Part shown: piece by piece, positions 1 through 12,400 of the stretch
Layout: each line of letters begins with the position of its first letter
How positions within the stretch are numbered: position 1 is the first letter of the stretch
Made by a program: the position numbers and the translations under genes
Origin: Stemphylium vesicarium
Lineage: Eukaryota; Ascomycota; Dothideomycetes; Pleosporales; Pleosporaceae
DNA length: 37,688 bases
Direction: 5' to 3'
NCBI GenBank assembly: GCA_004380135.1
Contig: QXCR01000220.1
Location: 1 to 37,688, forward strand
Notes under the pieces: generated by a model
Database searches by the model: none
Told to the model about the DNA's origin: nothing
What the model saw: only the letters and a program-made list of their open reading frames with translations

Positions 1-428
1 GGCCAATAGTCGATTACCAACTAGTAGCATGCCAAAGGTGAACAAGTAATGGAGACACACATCAAGGTGTCCAGTCTGCGCCTGAAGCCCTTCAGTACAT
101 CGAAACCCATGCGTCTCAAACCCCAAAGCTGACCCAGGAGGCCTTCACATACTCAATCTTTCACCATCCGACCCCCAAACCACACTGACTACCTCCACGC
201 CTCTCCATTCTACCGCCACCCCACGCCCAATGTTCGTTCATACAAATCGCCGCTCTCCCCTCCACCTCGTTCCCTCACAGCGACACTCTCGATAAGCCCA
301 CCACAGCGGGCTCGGGGACCAAACCACTACTCGACCCGAGTGCACTTGACTTTATATGGGCCTTGAGAATTAAAATTGACACCTCGAGTCGCTCCCTGCA
401 AACAAGCGCGATCATTATTGCGCCCTCC
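1..428. promoter_or_regulatory. Left edge of window; upstream region of UPF3
   Basis: No coding region is supported here. The stretch from about 160 to 330 is rich in C and runs of pyrimidines, as is common for fungal core promoters and 5' leaders. An in-frame ATG at 363 precedes the chosen UPF3 start at 429, but the 22 intervening codons do not look like the conserved N-terminus, so this part is read as leader. Confidence 0.4.
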
Positions 429-2349
429 ATGGCCCCTCAACCAGGCCCCAACGGCGGCGTCCTGCCCGTGACCCTCCTCCAAAAAAACACGCCGACCCAG
501 ACTACCCGCGGCCCAAAAGCCGCTCAGCCCCGCCTTAAATTGATATGTCGACGCCTTCCTCCAGGTCTCACCAAGGCCGAGTTCGTAGACGCCTTGGGTG
601 ACGAATGGAAGGTGGGTGGTGGTAAGATTGACTGGATGAACTACAGAAAAGGCAAGATATCTACAGAGTACGTACCACTAGTCTTCTTCATTCAATAATC
701 ACATGCTAAATCTCTCCAGTGCCGCCAAACCATCTAAGCCAGCCCGCGTATACATCCACGTTACAAAGCAGGAACATGTCAAGGCACTCGGCGACCATGT
801 GCGCGCCCTCACATTCCACGACGCCGCCAAGTCGTGGCAGGACCCCGCCCTAGTCGGTCCGCCCTCGCTCGAATATGCTCCTTACCCGAAGATGCCTGGT
901 GGCCGCCGCAGGAACGATAATCGCCAGGGCACCATCGACCAAGACCAGGAATTTAAGGACTTCCTCGAGAGCCTCACCAACCCCATCGCAAAGCCCCCTG
1001 CAGCTGAGAATGAAGGTCCAAAGGACAAAGTCAAGACCACACCGCTCATAGAAGCGTTGCGGGAGAAGAAGGCAAACAGGGACAAGCCCAACACCAAGGC
1101 CAACCGACAGGCTCGCGGTGATGCCAAAGAGGATGGTGCGGACCGTGGTGAGAAGAAGATTCTGACCAAGTCCGGCAAAGAGAATGCGGCCAATGCAGGA
1201 GACAAGAACCGCCGTGCAAGCAAGGCTGACAAAGCTCAAGCAACCAAGGATGCTGTCAAGATACTCAACAAGGAAGCCTCTTCCAAGTCTACTGCGGCTG
1301 CTTCCAACGACAAGTCTTCTGCAAGTCTAGCACCTGAGCGCAAGCGGGGAAACGTCGCACTCGCCAAGTCGATGCTGCAACGCGACCTAGGTGTGGGACC
1401 TGCTCCCAACCGTCGACGTGGGACGAAGCGCGAGGTTGGCGGCGCTGCACCCGACGCTGGTGCTCAAGCAAAGGAAACAAAGGCATCCGAGGAGAAAGCC
1501 AAGGAACCGCCCGTTGCCCAACCCGCTGCAGCTCCTACCCCGGAGAAGTCCGCGCAGGGCAACAGGAAGGAGCGCCCAACACGTGCCGAGCGACGCGCAT
1601 TCAAGGCCAATCAGGGCGACAAGGCGAATGAAAAGGCCGCCGCCAGTGACGTCAAAACACAGGCGCCTTTGAAGACAGCGGCTCCCCAAATCCTCAAGAA
1701 ACCGCAGGCAGCCCAGACGCAAACTCCGCCAAAGGGTCTTGCTGCCTCGCGCGCTCCACCCACCGAGCCTGCCGCTGCGAGAAATAGTCCCGCACCGGCA
1801 CAGCAACACGCCGCCCCAGCAAAGACAGAGACCACATCCACCCCAGCGGCCTCTAACACTCCCAAAGCAGCACCGGCCTCGTCTGCCCCATCGCCCACGA
1901 GCAAGCAAGCCTTCCTCAAACATGCCAACCCTAGCCAAGGCATCACAGAGCCGCTCATCGAAGAGGCCATGAAAGGCTTCGGCGGCATCGACAGGGTCGA
2001 AATCGACAAGCGCAAGGGTTTCGCCTACGTCGATTTTGCCGACCCTGAAGGACTACATAAGGCCATGGCTGCCAGCCCCATCAAGATCGCTCAAGGCGCT
2101 GTACAAGTCCTCGAGCGAAAGGAAAAGGTTGCTAGAAATGCTCGCTTCAATGGCCCTCCAACCGGGCCTGCTCGCGGAGGAGGCCGTGGCAACTTTGCGC
2201 CTCGTGGAGGACGCGGCGGCCGTGGAGGCGCAAGAGGCGGAGCTCATGCTGGCGCAACTCCGGCTGCAGGAGCTGGCGACCCGGCTCCTGTTCCTACTGT
2301 TGCCCCTCTGTCTGCTGCACCTGTTGCCCGTGCTGATGTCGCCACGTGA
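429..2349 (+). CDS. UPF3: Nonsense-mediated mRNA decay factor UPF3 (Smg4/UPF3 domain, C-terminal RRM and RGG box)
   Basis: UPF3 bridges UPF2 and mRNA in nonsense-mediated decay and shuttles between nucleus and cytoplasm. Two exons are read, 429-667 and 720-2349, with a 52-nt intron (donor GTACGT, acceptor CTCCAG), giving 622 residues. Residues about 36-167 form the Smg4/UPF3 domain: LKLICRRLPPGLTKAEF at the start, ARVYIHV after the splice, and GTIDQDQEFKDFLESL at the end. A long Ala/Lys/Pro-rich linker follows. Residues about 477-550 look like a second RNA recognition motif (core KGFAYVDFADPEG), and about 562-590 form an RGG box. The start at 429 is preferred over 363 because MAPQPGPNGGVLPV resembles orthologues. 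A GTGAGT donor-like site at 2346-2351 overlaps the TGA stop, so an alternative tail is possible. Confidence 0.9.
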
Positions 2350-3458
2350 GTGGTCCATCTCTACGCTTCTACGCTTTTTGGAAGACAGTAGCAGCTATAT
2401 TCGATACAGCCTCGATCGCGACTCATCAGACTTTGCGCCAACGAGATTAAGCAAACCGGCAGTTATTACAGTATCGATAACCAGCGCACCAGCAAACTTG
2501 CATACTCTTACATCATCGATACCAGCAAGGCATTTGACTCAAGCAGGTACCATGGTATAGCGAGGATAGAAAGATTAGCACCAGCATTCGTCCCATGGAG
2601 AGAGATATGGCGCATATCCAAGCCTAAGTATTTTTTTTGTGTTCCGATGCACGAAATTACCTAGGAGAAGCGAAGGGGAAGGGAAGGGGGACATTGTACC
2701 GGCAGAACTTTTGTATCCAAAGTAAAAGACAGATATCGCGTTAGTCAAATATGGAACGAGTTATGTAATAGCTTTTGTGCCTCTGCAATGATCAATCTCC
2801 TCTTCTTCTGGTCGACTGGAAAGTAATAGAGGTGATGCATGCAAAGGGGCTTTGACACGAGAACAACCATCTTCTTATCGAGGATAATGTGCATGCATAC
2901 GTATACATTGAAAAATAAGTAAAGAAGAGAGAGTATATTCTTCCTCTCTCTCTGCATGTTTGTATGCTAGGTCACCTGGCTAGTTTGCTATAGATGTTGA
3001 AATGAGAGTTTCGAAGCAAAGAAGAACAAGAGTCGTTATAGATTTACTAATTAAGAAGAAGAGGAGGGCGCTCAAACGTTTTTTTGCCGCGAGGCTGCTT
3101 GGTCTGTGGTATATGTATGTTGTGAAAAAAGAGAGGGAGAAAAAGGCAAAGAAAAAAAAACAAGGTCAAAGTAGATCATGGTAGTTGCGTGGCAATAGGA
3201 CAAAGGTCAAAGGTGAGTGGAGTGAGCGGACAGACGCATAGTAAGCAGTAGTAAGCAGTTAAGCAGAGTAGCGGCACCAAACAAGCAAGCAACAAACAAG
3301 CGAGCGAGCGATCAAGTGCGAAAATCATAAAAGACAATCATGTGTACATTAGGTGTGAAAGTCGAAGAAAAAGGTCGCCCAGCTCACTTTTTTCCCTTCC
3401 TTTGCTTACCCACATCTCGCATGTAGACGTAAACGGCAGCGACCCAGAATCGAGTCCT

Positions 3459-3475
3459 TCTCTCTCTCTCTCTCT
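3459..3475. repeat. TC dinucleotide microsatellite
   Basis: An uninterrupted TC tract of about eight units in the intergenic region between UPF3 and the WD40 gene. No function is implied. Confidence 0.85.
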
Positions 3476-4115
3476 TCTTATCCGCCATCAAACCACCAAA
3501 TGCGAACTTCCAACCCCCAAATGCTAGAAGACAAAACCACTCATCGCGAAAGTAAAACAATAACAACACAATGCAGAATGCAGAAAAAAGATCCCATCCC
3601 TATCAAAATAATACCAAAGCCAATAAAAGCTCTCGGAGAAAAGAAAAAAGGGCCAAAAAGGCCAATACAAAACCAGCACCAGAGAAACAAGCTTCTCTTT
3701 CCTTTCTCTCCAGCGCTGACTATAAACAAGGTAGGTTGGTTGGGGGGTATCGACATTTCCGCCGCGAAGCGTATGGGGAAAAGAATAGAATAGAAAAAGT
3801 GTCTCTTTTTATCCCTCCTTGCCCCACATCCAGGTCTTTGATGATAAAGATGAACGACGATAAAGTCCGCTAATGATACTGAACAAAAAAGGGGCCTAGT
3901 TAGACCCAGCAAATGAAGAAGAGGGAACATGATGACGAAAAGATGCTATACGCTCTTGATAAAGCCAAAAAAAAACTTGCCAAACGAGGTGGTGTTGAAG
4001 AGCAGGTTGTTATAAACGTGGGGTAGGCGTAAATGATGGTGCAGAATGCAAAAGTCGTTATAGGTCGTCTCAGTTGTTACAAGATATGTGTGAGAAAGAT
4101 GAATTTTGAGAGGCA

Positions 4116-4143
4116 TGTGTGTGTGTGTGTGTGTGTGTGTGTG
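4116..4143. repeat. TG dinucleotide microsatellite, 14 units
   Basis: Fourteen uninterrupted TG units just downstream of the stop codon of the WD40 gene (CA repeat on its sense strand, so it would lie in the 3' UTR). Such tracts are length-variable and could serve as a strain marker. Confidence 0.9.
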
Positions 4144-4165
4144 ATGCGGATCAAAACGACTAGGT

Positions 4166-7100
4166 TTAGATCATGGGGGTTTCACCACCTTGGTAAACGC
4201 CAGCTTGCAGGGTACTAGGAGGCATGTTGGCGCGGAGCTCCTTTGGGTTCCTGTAGAAAGGCTGACCATTGTCGGGAGGAATCACCTGCTCCATGGGCTG
4301 AGGATGAGGCGGTGGTGGAGGTGGTGGCGGAATCTGGTTGAAGTAGGATTCCGGGTGGCCATGATCCGCAGGAGGAGAGCGTGTGTTTGGTCCACGAGGG
4401 AATGAGAACTCTGGCACGCTCTCATATGGAGACACCTCAGCGCGAGTAATAGGTGGGGACTTGGCGCGTTGAGGCCCACGGCTGGTGCTACGCATGCGTT
4501 CAGTGACACGCTTGAAAGTCATACCAAGGTTTTCGCTCACACTGCCGCGTCCCCGACGGTGGGCATGTGGGGAGCCAGAGGCGGAAGCATTGATCGGTGA
4601 CACTTCCATGGGTTTCTCACCAGGGCTATTGCCCTCGATGGCAATGTTGATCATGCCAACGCCGTGACCTCCAATGTTTAGCGGTGGTGGTGGAGGTGGT
4701 GGTGGAGTTGCCAGATGCTGAAGCTGAGATAGCAAAGGAGGTGCCGTCTCTTCCTGATCAAGAACTACGACTTGACTTTCGTGAATCGTCTCGGCAATGC
4801 TGGCAGTAATCGGAGGCGGGCTGTGGCGCTTGTAGTTGGACTGGGGGATTACTTCGGGCATCGTGTTTTGTCGAGAGTGACCGCGAGAGCCTCCTAAGGA
4901 AGGGCGCCTGCCAATTGAAGGATAGCTAGGAGAGTTGAAAGAACCGGAAGGTTGTTGCATATCCTGAGGAGGAGCTGACATGGACCGCGGAGGTGAAATA
5001 GGTTGCCCAAAGGTTGTCGCAGGAAGAAGGGGGCCAATATCATCCTCCTGTGTTGGTGGAGAGTCCTGGACATAGTGCATGCTATTGGGGATGCTCGGCA
5101 CTGCCGGAATGTCATCCTCCTCATTGGGGTCGGCGGTCATGTAGCGGGGATGGCGCATTGCACGTGGGTTCGCTGGTAGGCCAATGGGTACAGAAGGAGT
5201 CGACGTTGGGCCGGCTCCTGATCGGTTGGTTGGCGAATACCTCTTAGTCATCTCTGGGTCGGCTGTCTGACTTCTCTGGATTGGGTCCCTATAGATAGAT
5301 GAGCTCAACATGTCGTCAGTGTTGGACCGCTCGTGAGACACTGGCCGGAAAGCGAGATCTCCAGGGTGAGGGATGACTGGAGCGGAGGGTCGCCGGGCAA
5401 GAGAGAGTCTTCGTTCTTCCAGTTCGCGAGCAGCCAAAGCTCTTCTTGACAATGCACCGGGGCGCATGCGCGATACGCCTGAGCGTCCCGAAGTCAGAGA
5501 CTCAGGAGAGGCATCTCGTACGTAGGGACGGGTTCGACTCGATTCGCGTATAGCTGGTGTAGGTCTTCGGCTAACGGATCGGTCGCGAGGCGCGCGACGC
5601 TCTGTTGAAGGCTCACGTCCTGAAGGTCGACGACTGCTGCTCCGGTTGCGTGAGGTAACAGGCTCATAATCGAGGAATGCCTCGGACTCGTCTCGGTGCA
5701 TAGGTTGAGGCGATTCAGGCGAGTGCTCTCCACGAGTGGCGCTTCGGCCGCGATATTCAGCTGGACGACGGCTTGACGCCCGGCTGGCACCTTTGCTGCG
5801 GGCGCGTACAGCTCCTTCGGGAGACTCAGTACGGCGTCCAGCAGCTTTGGAGGAGGATCTGGTCTTGCTTGCTCCGTGACGCGCTCGGCTTCTCGCAGTG
5901 CGAGTGCTAGCGACAGATTCGGTGGCTACGGGAGAAGCAACACTCATCTTGTAGAACCTCTCGTCGTCAAAGGTCTCCGTGTTGGTACCGGCTTCCTTCT
6001 TGTTGGAGGAGTATATGCCTGCATCCTCTGGGGACATGGGAACGGGAGACGAGGGAGAGCGCTTTGCTGGGCGGATATAACGAACACCAGAGCGTCCACG
6101 GCTTTGCGAATCGTCACGGGTGCGGCTGTGTGTGCGCGCAGTACGTGAAGGAGGTCGGTCTTCATCCCTAGAGTTTGTGCGGTTCTGGGCGTAGTGGTTT
6201 GCTTCCTCGAGGCTGCTAATGTACTGGTCGATGCTGCGGGCCTTTGCGCTCTTGATACTGGTGCCAGTCAATGGGGGACTGAGTCTGTTCGTGTAGCCAG
6301 TCTCAAGACCACCATCTTCCACAACAACAGTCTCCTTCATGTCTAGGTGGAGATCTTGAATGTTCCTGCTTCTCGAGCTAGCGCGGGAGTCACTGCGCTT
6401 GTCCTTGAGAGCATCGAACACGCCTACCGCGGGGGAAGGCAGGTGATCGCTGGACTTTCCGGGGTTGAAAGTGGTTGCAGAGAGAACAAAGTCCTTGGAG
6501 CCACTTGTTGCTCGTCGTGTGGAAAAGGGTAATGTTTCGGCTTCGCGACCAACATTGTCAATGGCAGTCCTGGGATGAGACTCTCCGCGCTGGCCGCGGT
6601 CAGGAATAGCCAAGGAAGCGAGGGCCTCGTTGTTTGTTGTATTCCGGCCGGTGTCGGATCGTGAAGGGAAGCGCTTCCGACCGTAGGAGCCTGGAGTGGC
6701 AGTTCGTGCTGATGAAGGCTCCCTGGAAGGCTCGCGGGCACCGCGTCCAAGCCAGCCATGATTACCGACGGCCGGGCTGATGGCGGACTCTGCGATAGGC
6801 GTGACACCCGCGTTCATCGGGGTCTTCTCATCCTCCTCCCGGACCATCTGCTTGGGCTGAGGGCCACGAGTAAAATCCGTAACGAGCTTGAGCGAGGCCA
6901 TTCTAGCTGCTACTCTGCTGCTACCGACACTGGGTGGTGACAAAGGCGGACTCATTTGTGAGCCAAGTAGAGCTTGCTTCTGTGCAGAGAATACGGCGTC
7001 CTGCGCGCGGGGCGAAAACCAAGGCTCAGTGGTTTCTAGGCCCATGCATGAAAAGCATCGGACTGCCAACTCTGCTTTCCCATGTCCTACGGCATACTCG

Positions 7101-9409
7101 CCCCATTTGCGGACTAGAAATGATTGTCTCTGCCAGTCAGTGGGGAAAGTCAAGCATGTAAGCAAAATTGCTTCCATGTAGTATTTGCGGGACACATAAA
7201 CCTCTATAGCGTCGTTATGCTCTCCCAACCCGAGGAAGATTGCAACTGCGGGATGGATATCACCCTTCTCTAGAAGACGCTGGACGAAGGCCTCGCCAAC
7301 CTTCTTCTGTGAGCCCTGGCCCATGTTGCTCAAGGCCAACAACATCCAGTCGGAGGACGTCATCGACTCAGAGCCGACCATGGATGCCATAAGGTCAGCG
7401 CCTAGATCGCCCAGCCACTTGGAAAGAAGAACAGCAGCAGCCGAGCCAGGAGTGTGACGTGCAACTGGGACGTGTTAGCTTCGGAAAATCACAAGATATT
7501 AGAGGACCTTACGTTCGTCCTGCACCAGCTCGTCAATGTCGTTGTCCCATCCAAATACAACTTTGAGCATGTTGAGTCGAAGATCGTCCGGAGTGCGCTC
7601 TGGCCCAAGGTCGGTAGGGCGGAAGGGAACATCGCTAAGTCGGGCTTTTGTGAAAGGGAAGAGGTCCATGTGTTGGTTTTTCTTGGCCTCTTCTGGGCTT
7701 CGAAGAACCTCCTTACGCAGAGCCGAAGATCCGTATCGAGAGGATGATGCAGCGGATGATATCGATCGGATGGAGACACTCTCGCGGGCAGAAGTGCCGG
7801 CTAGCGAAGAGGTTCCAGAAGAAAATATGGTTCCGGAGCCGCCCGAGCTCTTGGAACGTGTGGAACGTTGCGATTGTGAGCCATGTGAAGGCCTGTCGTA
7901 CCGGTAACGCGGGGCACGACCGCTTCCAGATGACCGTGAGCTCCGAGAGCCTCGACTCGAAACAGGGCTCAGGGGTCCAACACGATCGCGGCGCTCCTCT
8001 TCTAGCTGATCCATCTCTTGAGCAATCTTCTGTAGCGGCGACATGACAGCGCCCTCATCTGCACTGCTCTCGGATTCGGACAGCGTTATGGGCAGTGACT
8101 TGGATGGAAGCGCAGTTAAGGGCGTCTCCATCTGCTTCTTCTGCTCGTCCAAGGAGCTGGGCGGCGATGGGGGTGTATTGGCGGGCGCGTGCTGGACGTT
8201 AGCTACCATGGAGGCTGAGCCGTTGCTGGGGTTGATATCGTATTGCTGGATGCTGGAGTTGCGGCCAATGGTGAAGAGAGTAGCAGTGGGGCCATAGTTG
8301 CAGATGGCGGCAATGCCGTCGGCGGTCGGCACAGTCTCATAAGATACTCTCTTAGTGCGGACGTCCCAGGCACAAGTTTGGCTGTAGCAGTCTATGTTAG
8401 CACGTGATGGGTGGGCAAAGACTGAAAGGTACTAGTGTAATACATACCCCTCGGTGTACTGCACAATTCGGCCATTCTTCGACCAGGCGAACCAACATGG
8501 GCCGGGTTCTCTCTGCTCCTTTTGGTTGAGGACTCGAATCACACACGGGGCGTCGCTGCCATGTGACGCCTTTGGGACACTCCACACGCGCAGATCTCCG
8601 TCTGCGGTCTGGGCGGCCAGCATCTCGGATTTCTGCTTAGACGAAGAGCCATGCCAGGCAAGACCTGCGATTGGTGAAGGGGCTCTTGGGGTGGTGAGGG
8701 TGTGAAGGATGGTGAAGGAGGGCTGGAGTGTTGCAATGAGGATGGAGCCATTGAGATAACTACACTCAGTCAGCGGGAGGTCCGGAAATGGCGCTTGTGC
8801 CCGTATACGCACCCAATTGCAAATGTTCTGCAGTCTGAAGCTGGCGCCAATGCGGTGATGGGATCGAAGATGGTTCTCGCGGAAAGGTGTTCGGACGTGG
8901 AAGGCTCGAACAGGATGATGTTGCCCTGCGCATTCCCTGGTTGGCTGTTAGCACCCACACGCACCATTGCCAATCGCGACTGCCGCAGCTCGGCACTCAC
9001 CAAAAGCAACGTTCCCATTCCTCATCCACGTCGCCACTCGTATTTGCTCGTACGAGGCAAAGCGAGCGACTTCATCGCCCGTGAACAGGTCCCACACTAT
9101 CGCCGTCGAGCCGGCGTCGTAGGACACAACGAGCCGACCTGCTCCTCTTTCGCTCGTTGTGTCGACGGATATCCACGACACATCTTCCCGGTGTCTATCG
9201 AATCGCCTCTCGACGGCCAGGGTGTCGTGGTGTAGGCACAGTATTACGTTGCGCTGGGCGTAGAGCAGGAACGAGCCCGTGGCCGCACAGGGCTCGAATG
9301 CGAACTCATCTTGGCCCGGCGTCGGCGGCTTGAGTTTGACGTCGGTGGACCGAACGGAATTACTCTTGATGGAATTCGAGTTCGCGCGCTGTCTTGGTCC
9401 AGTCGACAT
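4166..9409 (-). CDS. Large WD40-repeat protein with helical segment and long disordered proline-rich tail (1670 aa)
   Basis: Five exons on the minus strand: 9409-9001, 8936-8813, 8759-8448, 8381-7513 and 7464-4166. The introns (64, 53, 66 and 48 nt) have normal GT-AG ends, and at least three have CTAAC branch-like sites. All phases agree and the product is 1670 residues. Residues about 30-350 carry WD-like units (VSYDAGSTAIVWDLFTGDEV near 95-114, DLRVWSV near 235, CAWDVRTKRV near 286), so a beta-propeller is likely. Residues about 572-720 are helical with paired repeats (AVAIFLGLGEHNDAIEVYV), like an alpha-solenoid. The remaining 950 residues are Ser/Arg/Pro-rich, with two polyproline runs of 8-9 prolines near the end that could bind SH3, WW or profilin domains. 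Propeller plus solenoid recalls Gemin5 or WDR17 in layout only. The specific function is unknown. Confidence 0.85.
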
Positions 9410-12400
9410 GGTGAGTGCTGGATCTACACAAGTGCTTGGTCGTCAGTCGGGTCAATTCCGCAGCGGCCGACGAAGCGCATAACGCTCAAGACGACGTCGA
9501 TTTAGGGTGGCCAAAGTACAATCAGGAGCGTGCACAATAGCGATAATGAAACTGCAAAGACGTCAGGGGAATCCAACTCACGGCAAAGAGCAAGAGCGCG
9601 CTAAACAGCAATGCGCTGACAGCTCCACGGCGTCTGGAGGAGGGTACCCTTTGGCCCCGCCCCGGTCGCAGACAAGGATTAGAGTTGAGGCGGTTAAACA
9701 GAAGTTGCGAAACCGCTTGCGTCTTTTCTGCAAGAGTACAAAAACGTGCAGCTGAAGGGACAGACGGGCAAAGCAAGACAGTCGACAAAAAAGTAGAGAA
9801 TAGAGAAAAAGCGACAGCAGCGCAGACCATGTGTGAGTTGTTGCGCGTGGACGCCCGCCTATCAGTAACGGCGCTTAGAGCTGGCAAGCCCGAGTGATAT
9901 TCGCTCGAAATAGTACGAATAGCATCGGTTGGTGCCGTGTAGCCAGCGAGCAGCGTACCCGGCAGCAAAAGGCGTTAACGAGCTGGGGTTGAGCAGCCTC
10001 ATTCGCTCACCCATTGTGAAAGGTCGACATTGGACCTTCGGGGACTCGACGAACGAAGGCAGACTCCTGCTGCAATCCTGGAAGCCAAGGTCGTGATACC
10101 ACACGTTAATGGTTAGGTTCGCGCCGGCGTGCCTGCGTGGACTAGAAAAGCAGCCTCTCAGAGAGGCGAACGGCACAGGGACGACGACACGGTAGACCGG
10201 GGTCCAGGCTGCACACGACATGTCTGCCGTCATTGGCCAGCTCATGTGCCTACCGCAGCATCATCACACTTTCGCGCTCGCGGCCAGCGTATCAACACGC
10301 GGTACGGCCGCCTTGGACCGGCCCGTAAAGGATGATCCCTACGTGCTCAAATATGCCACCTCCCTCGTCGACCCAATGCATATAACGACCCTCTGTACTC
10401 GACACTGGCATGACTCTTTCTTCAAAGTGCGGTGACGGTAGCGCCATACGATTTTTCTTTCCCACAGTGCTTCACTTGATGCCGGCTGCCCAACGGTTCG
10501 CATATCGCGAGTCGCTCGTGAGCGCAACTAATGCATCATTGGCATCGGCATCGCGACGGGCGGGCGCCCAAGCTTCTGCACAACGCACGCAACCCGCTGG
10601 GTCTCTGGGAACGGTTGTGTGAGTCGGTGGCACCATGGTCACGGTGCCTGAACGACTATCCTGCACACGCAAGCCATGGCCCGTCCCGGAAGAGATACAC
10701 ATCAACATATCCTTTGCGCATGACGCGAAATTACCCATGGCCATGGTAGTTCCGAACTTTGACGTTGGACCCAGCTGCTCGTATAGCCGTGGTGGCCCTG
10801 TAACGTCTTGCAACTCTGATTTCTTGACCAATGTGTCCATGCCTACATGTTGAACGCGGTACAAGAAAATAACGTGCGTCCGCACCAAGCGCATTGTCAC
10901 TAAACCAAGTACAATCGATCTGCTCTCTCCGCCTCCCCTCGCTCCCGCCCCCGTCACCTTCTTTCAAGTCAAAGCTTCGTCGATCTGACAGGCCGGCTTG
11001 GTTCCCCGGTCGTGATATATGCATGCCAGTTGATAGTGGCTACAGACTCTCTGTCCAAGAACAAGTTTCCCCCTTGGCTCAGCATGAAATTGCAATCTAG
11101 CAAAAAAAAAACCGTCGTTCAGCCATATCATTAGCTCTGAACGTTTGTCTTACACCGTTCAAGCTAACCCAACGGCATTGCAGAAACGGGGGTGGGGAGT
11201 GTGCCTGAGGTTGGGCACACATATGCTAGTGTTTTGCTGTATGTGAATCTTGACAAAACTTCACTTGCAAGCGCCCGACTAAGGGAGCTTCATCCTTGTC
11301 TCTTCCTCACCGTCTACCCAGCCACTTGAATATGTTGCCCCCGCTCTTTCGTGCACAACACCCCCCCACGACTCTCTCGCACGAAATAACATCGACGAGG
11401 GATACAGAAATGTCTCGCACAAATCGCGTGCGTCCCAGACGATGCATTGCCCATGTACGTGAGACAGGTTCATCCCCATTGTCAGACTGCAAGGTCCTGA
11501 CCAAAACCAACAGCGCCACAGCATTTCCGCACCCACACATGGGAACCATGCAGCAATAGGCTCGCAGAGAGATGCAACCTGCAACCGCAACGGGGGGTGG
11601 GAAAGGGAACCCCGCAGCCAGAAACACACATCTCGCTTACCGCACTTTTTTTTTTTGGCGACGAAGCTTATTTTTGGCGCATGGCGGAATCACGGGATGC
11701 GCAAAAAGGCCTTGGGCTGGTACCTAGGTAGCTATACATGTACCATGATTCGAGGAAACGTGGGTGGGCGTCAGAAGGGATTTGCCATCTTGCATCTTCG
11801 CATGTCCAAATATAAACATGTTATTTTACTTGCTGGCAGGGCCGACGAATAGAAAAAAAGGGTGTCAAACTGCAAGAAAACAGCTCATCCCCACGCGCGC
11901 TTGCTTGGTGTTTTATTCCAAATTAATCTCATCTTTTTCGCGACGTTGGTTCAGAATGCGCCTCCTTTCGTTAGCCAAAGTCAAGGTTCAAGACGGGTAT
12001 TGCATCGCGGACGAGAAGAGGGCGCGGAGGTTTTCTTCCCGGTTGCCAATGAAAGATGTACGTTACCGAAGTCAGTCAGCGGCGCCACACAGCTCAACAG
12101 TCACATTGCCAAAATGTACCGACTGGAACAGCGGCCCCCGTCCCATCACATCACATTTCGTCACATCACACATCTCATCACGACAATCAAAGACTGGAGA
12201 CAAGGATTTGTAAAGAATGAGGCGTAAGATTTGCGAAAATGGTTGGGTATATGTCTAATGATGAAATGATGGAGGGGTATCAAAGAAGGTAAAGGTAAAA
12301 AAAAGCGAGATCAAGCCACGAAGGTAACCTCGTAAGCCTCGCTGCGAAATGCGCATGTTCATATCCGTTGTCCGACTCGCGGAAGCGGGATGGGTGGTGA

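Larger units (their letters stand above)
2350..4165. other. 1.8-kb convergent intergenic region, no gene seen
   Basis: This region lies between the 3' ends of UPF3 and the WD40 gene, so it should hold both 3' UTRs and terminators. From about 2990 to 3700 the plus strand is strongly purine-rich with A runs. A TC tract lies at 3459-3475 and a TG tract at 4116-4143. Short open frames here have low-complexity translations (runs of K, R and S) and no recognisable domain. It is long for a convergent spacer in this window, where the other two such spacers near 28.7 and 35.9 kb are under 90 nt. Confidence 0.5.

Noticed and set aside
1387..2015. Minus-strand open frames of 183 and 134 codons within UPF3
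   Set aside because: They are antisense to the Ala/Lys/Pro-rich linker of UPF3 and have Gly/Cys/Leu-rich low-complexity translations, so they are shadows.
10153..10167. Perfect 7-nt inverted repeat as a possible operator or mobile-element end
   Set aside because: Palindromes this short occur by chance in 37 kb, and no target duplication or partner copy was seen.
10472..10957. 161-codon minus-strand open frame
   Set aside because: No recognisable domain and no good start context. The translation looks random and overlapping plus-strand frames are similar in quality.
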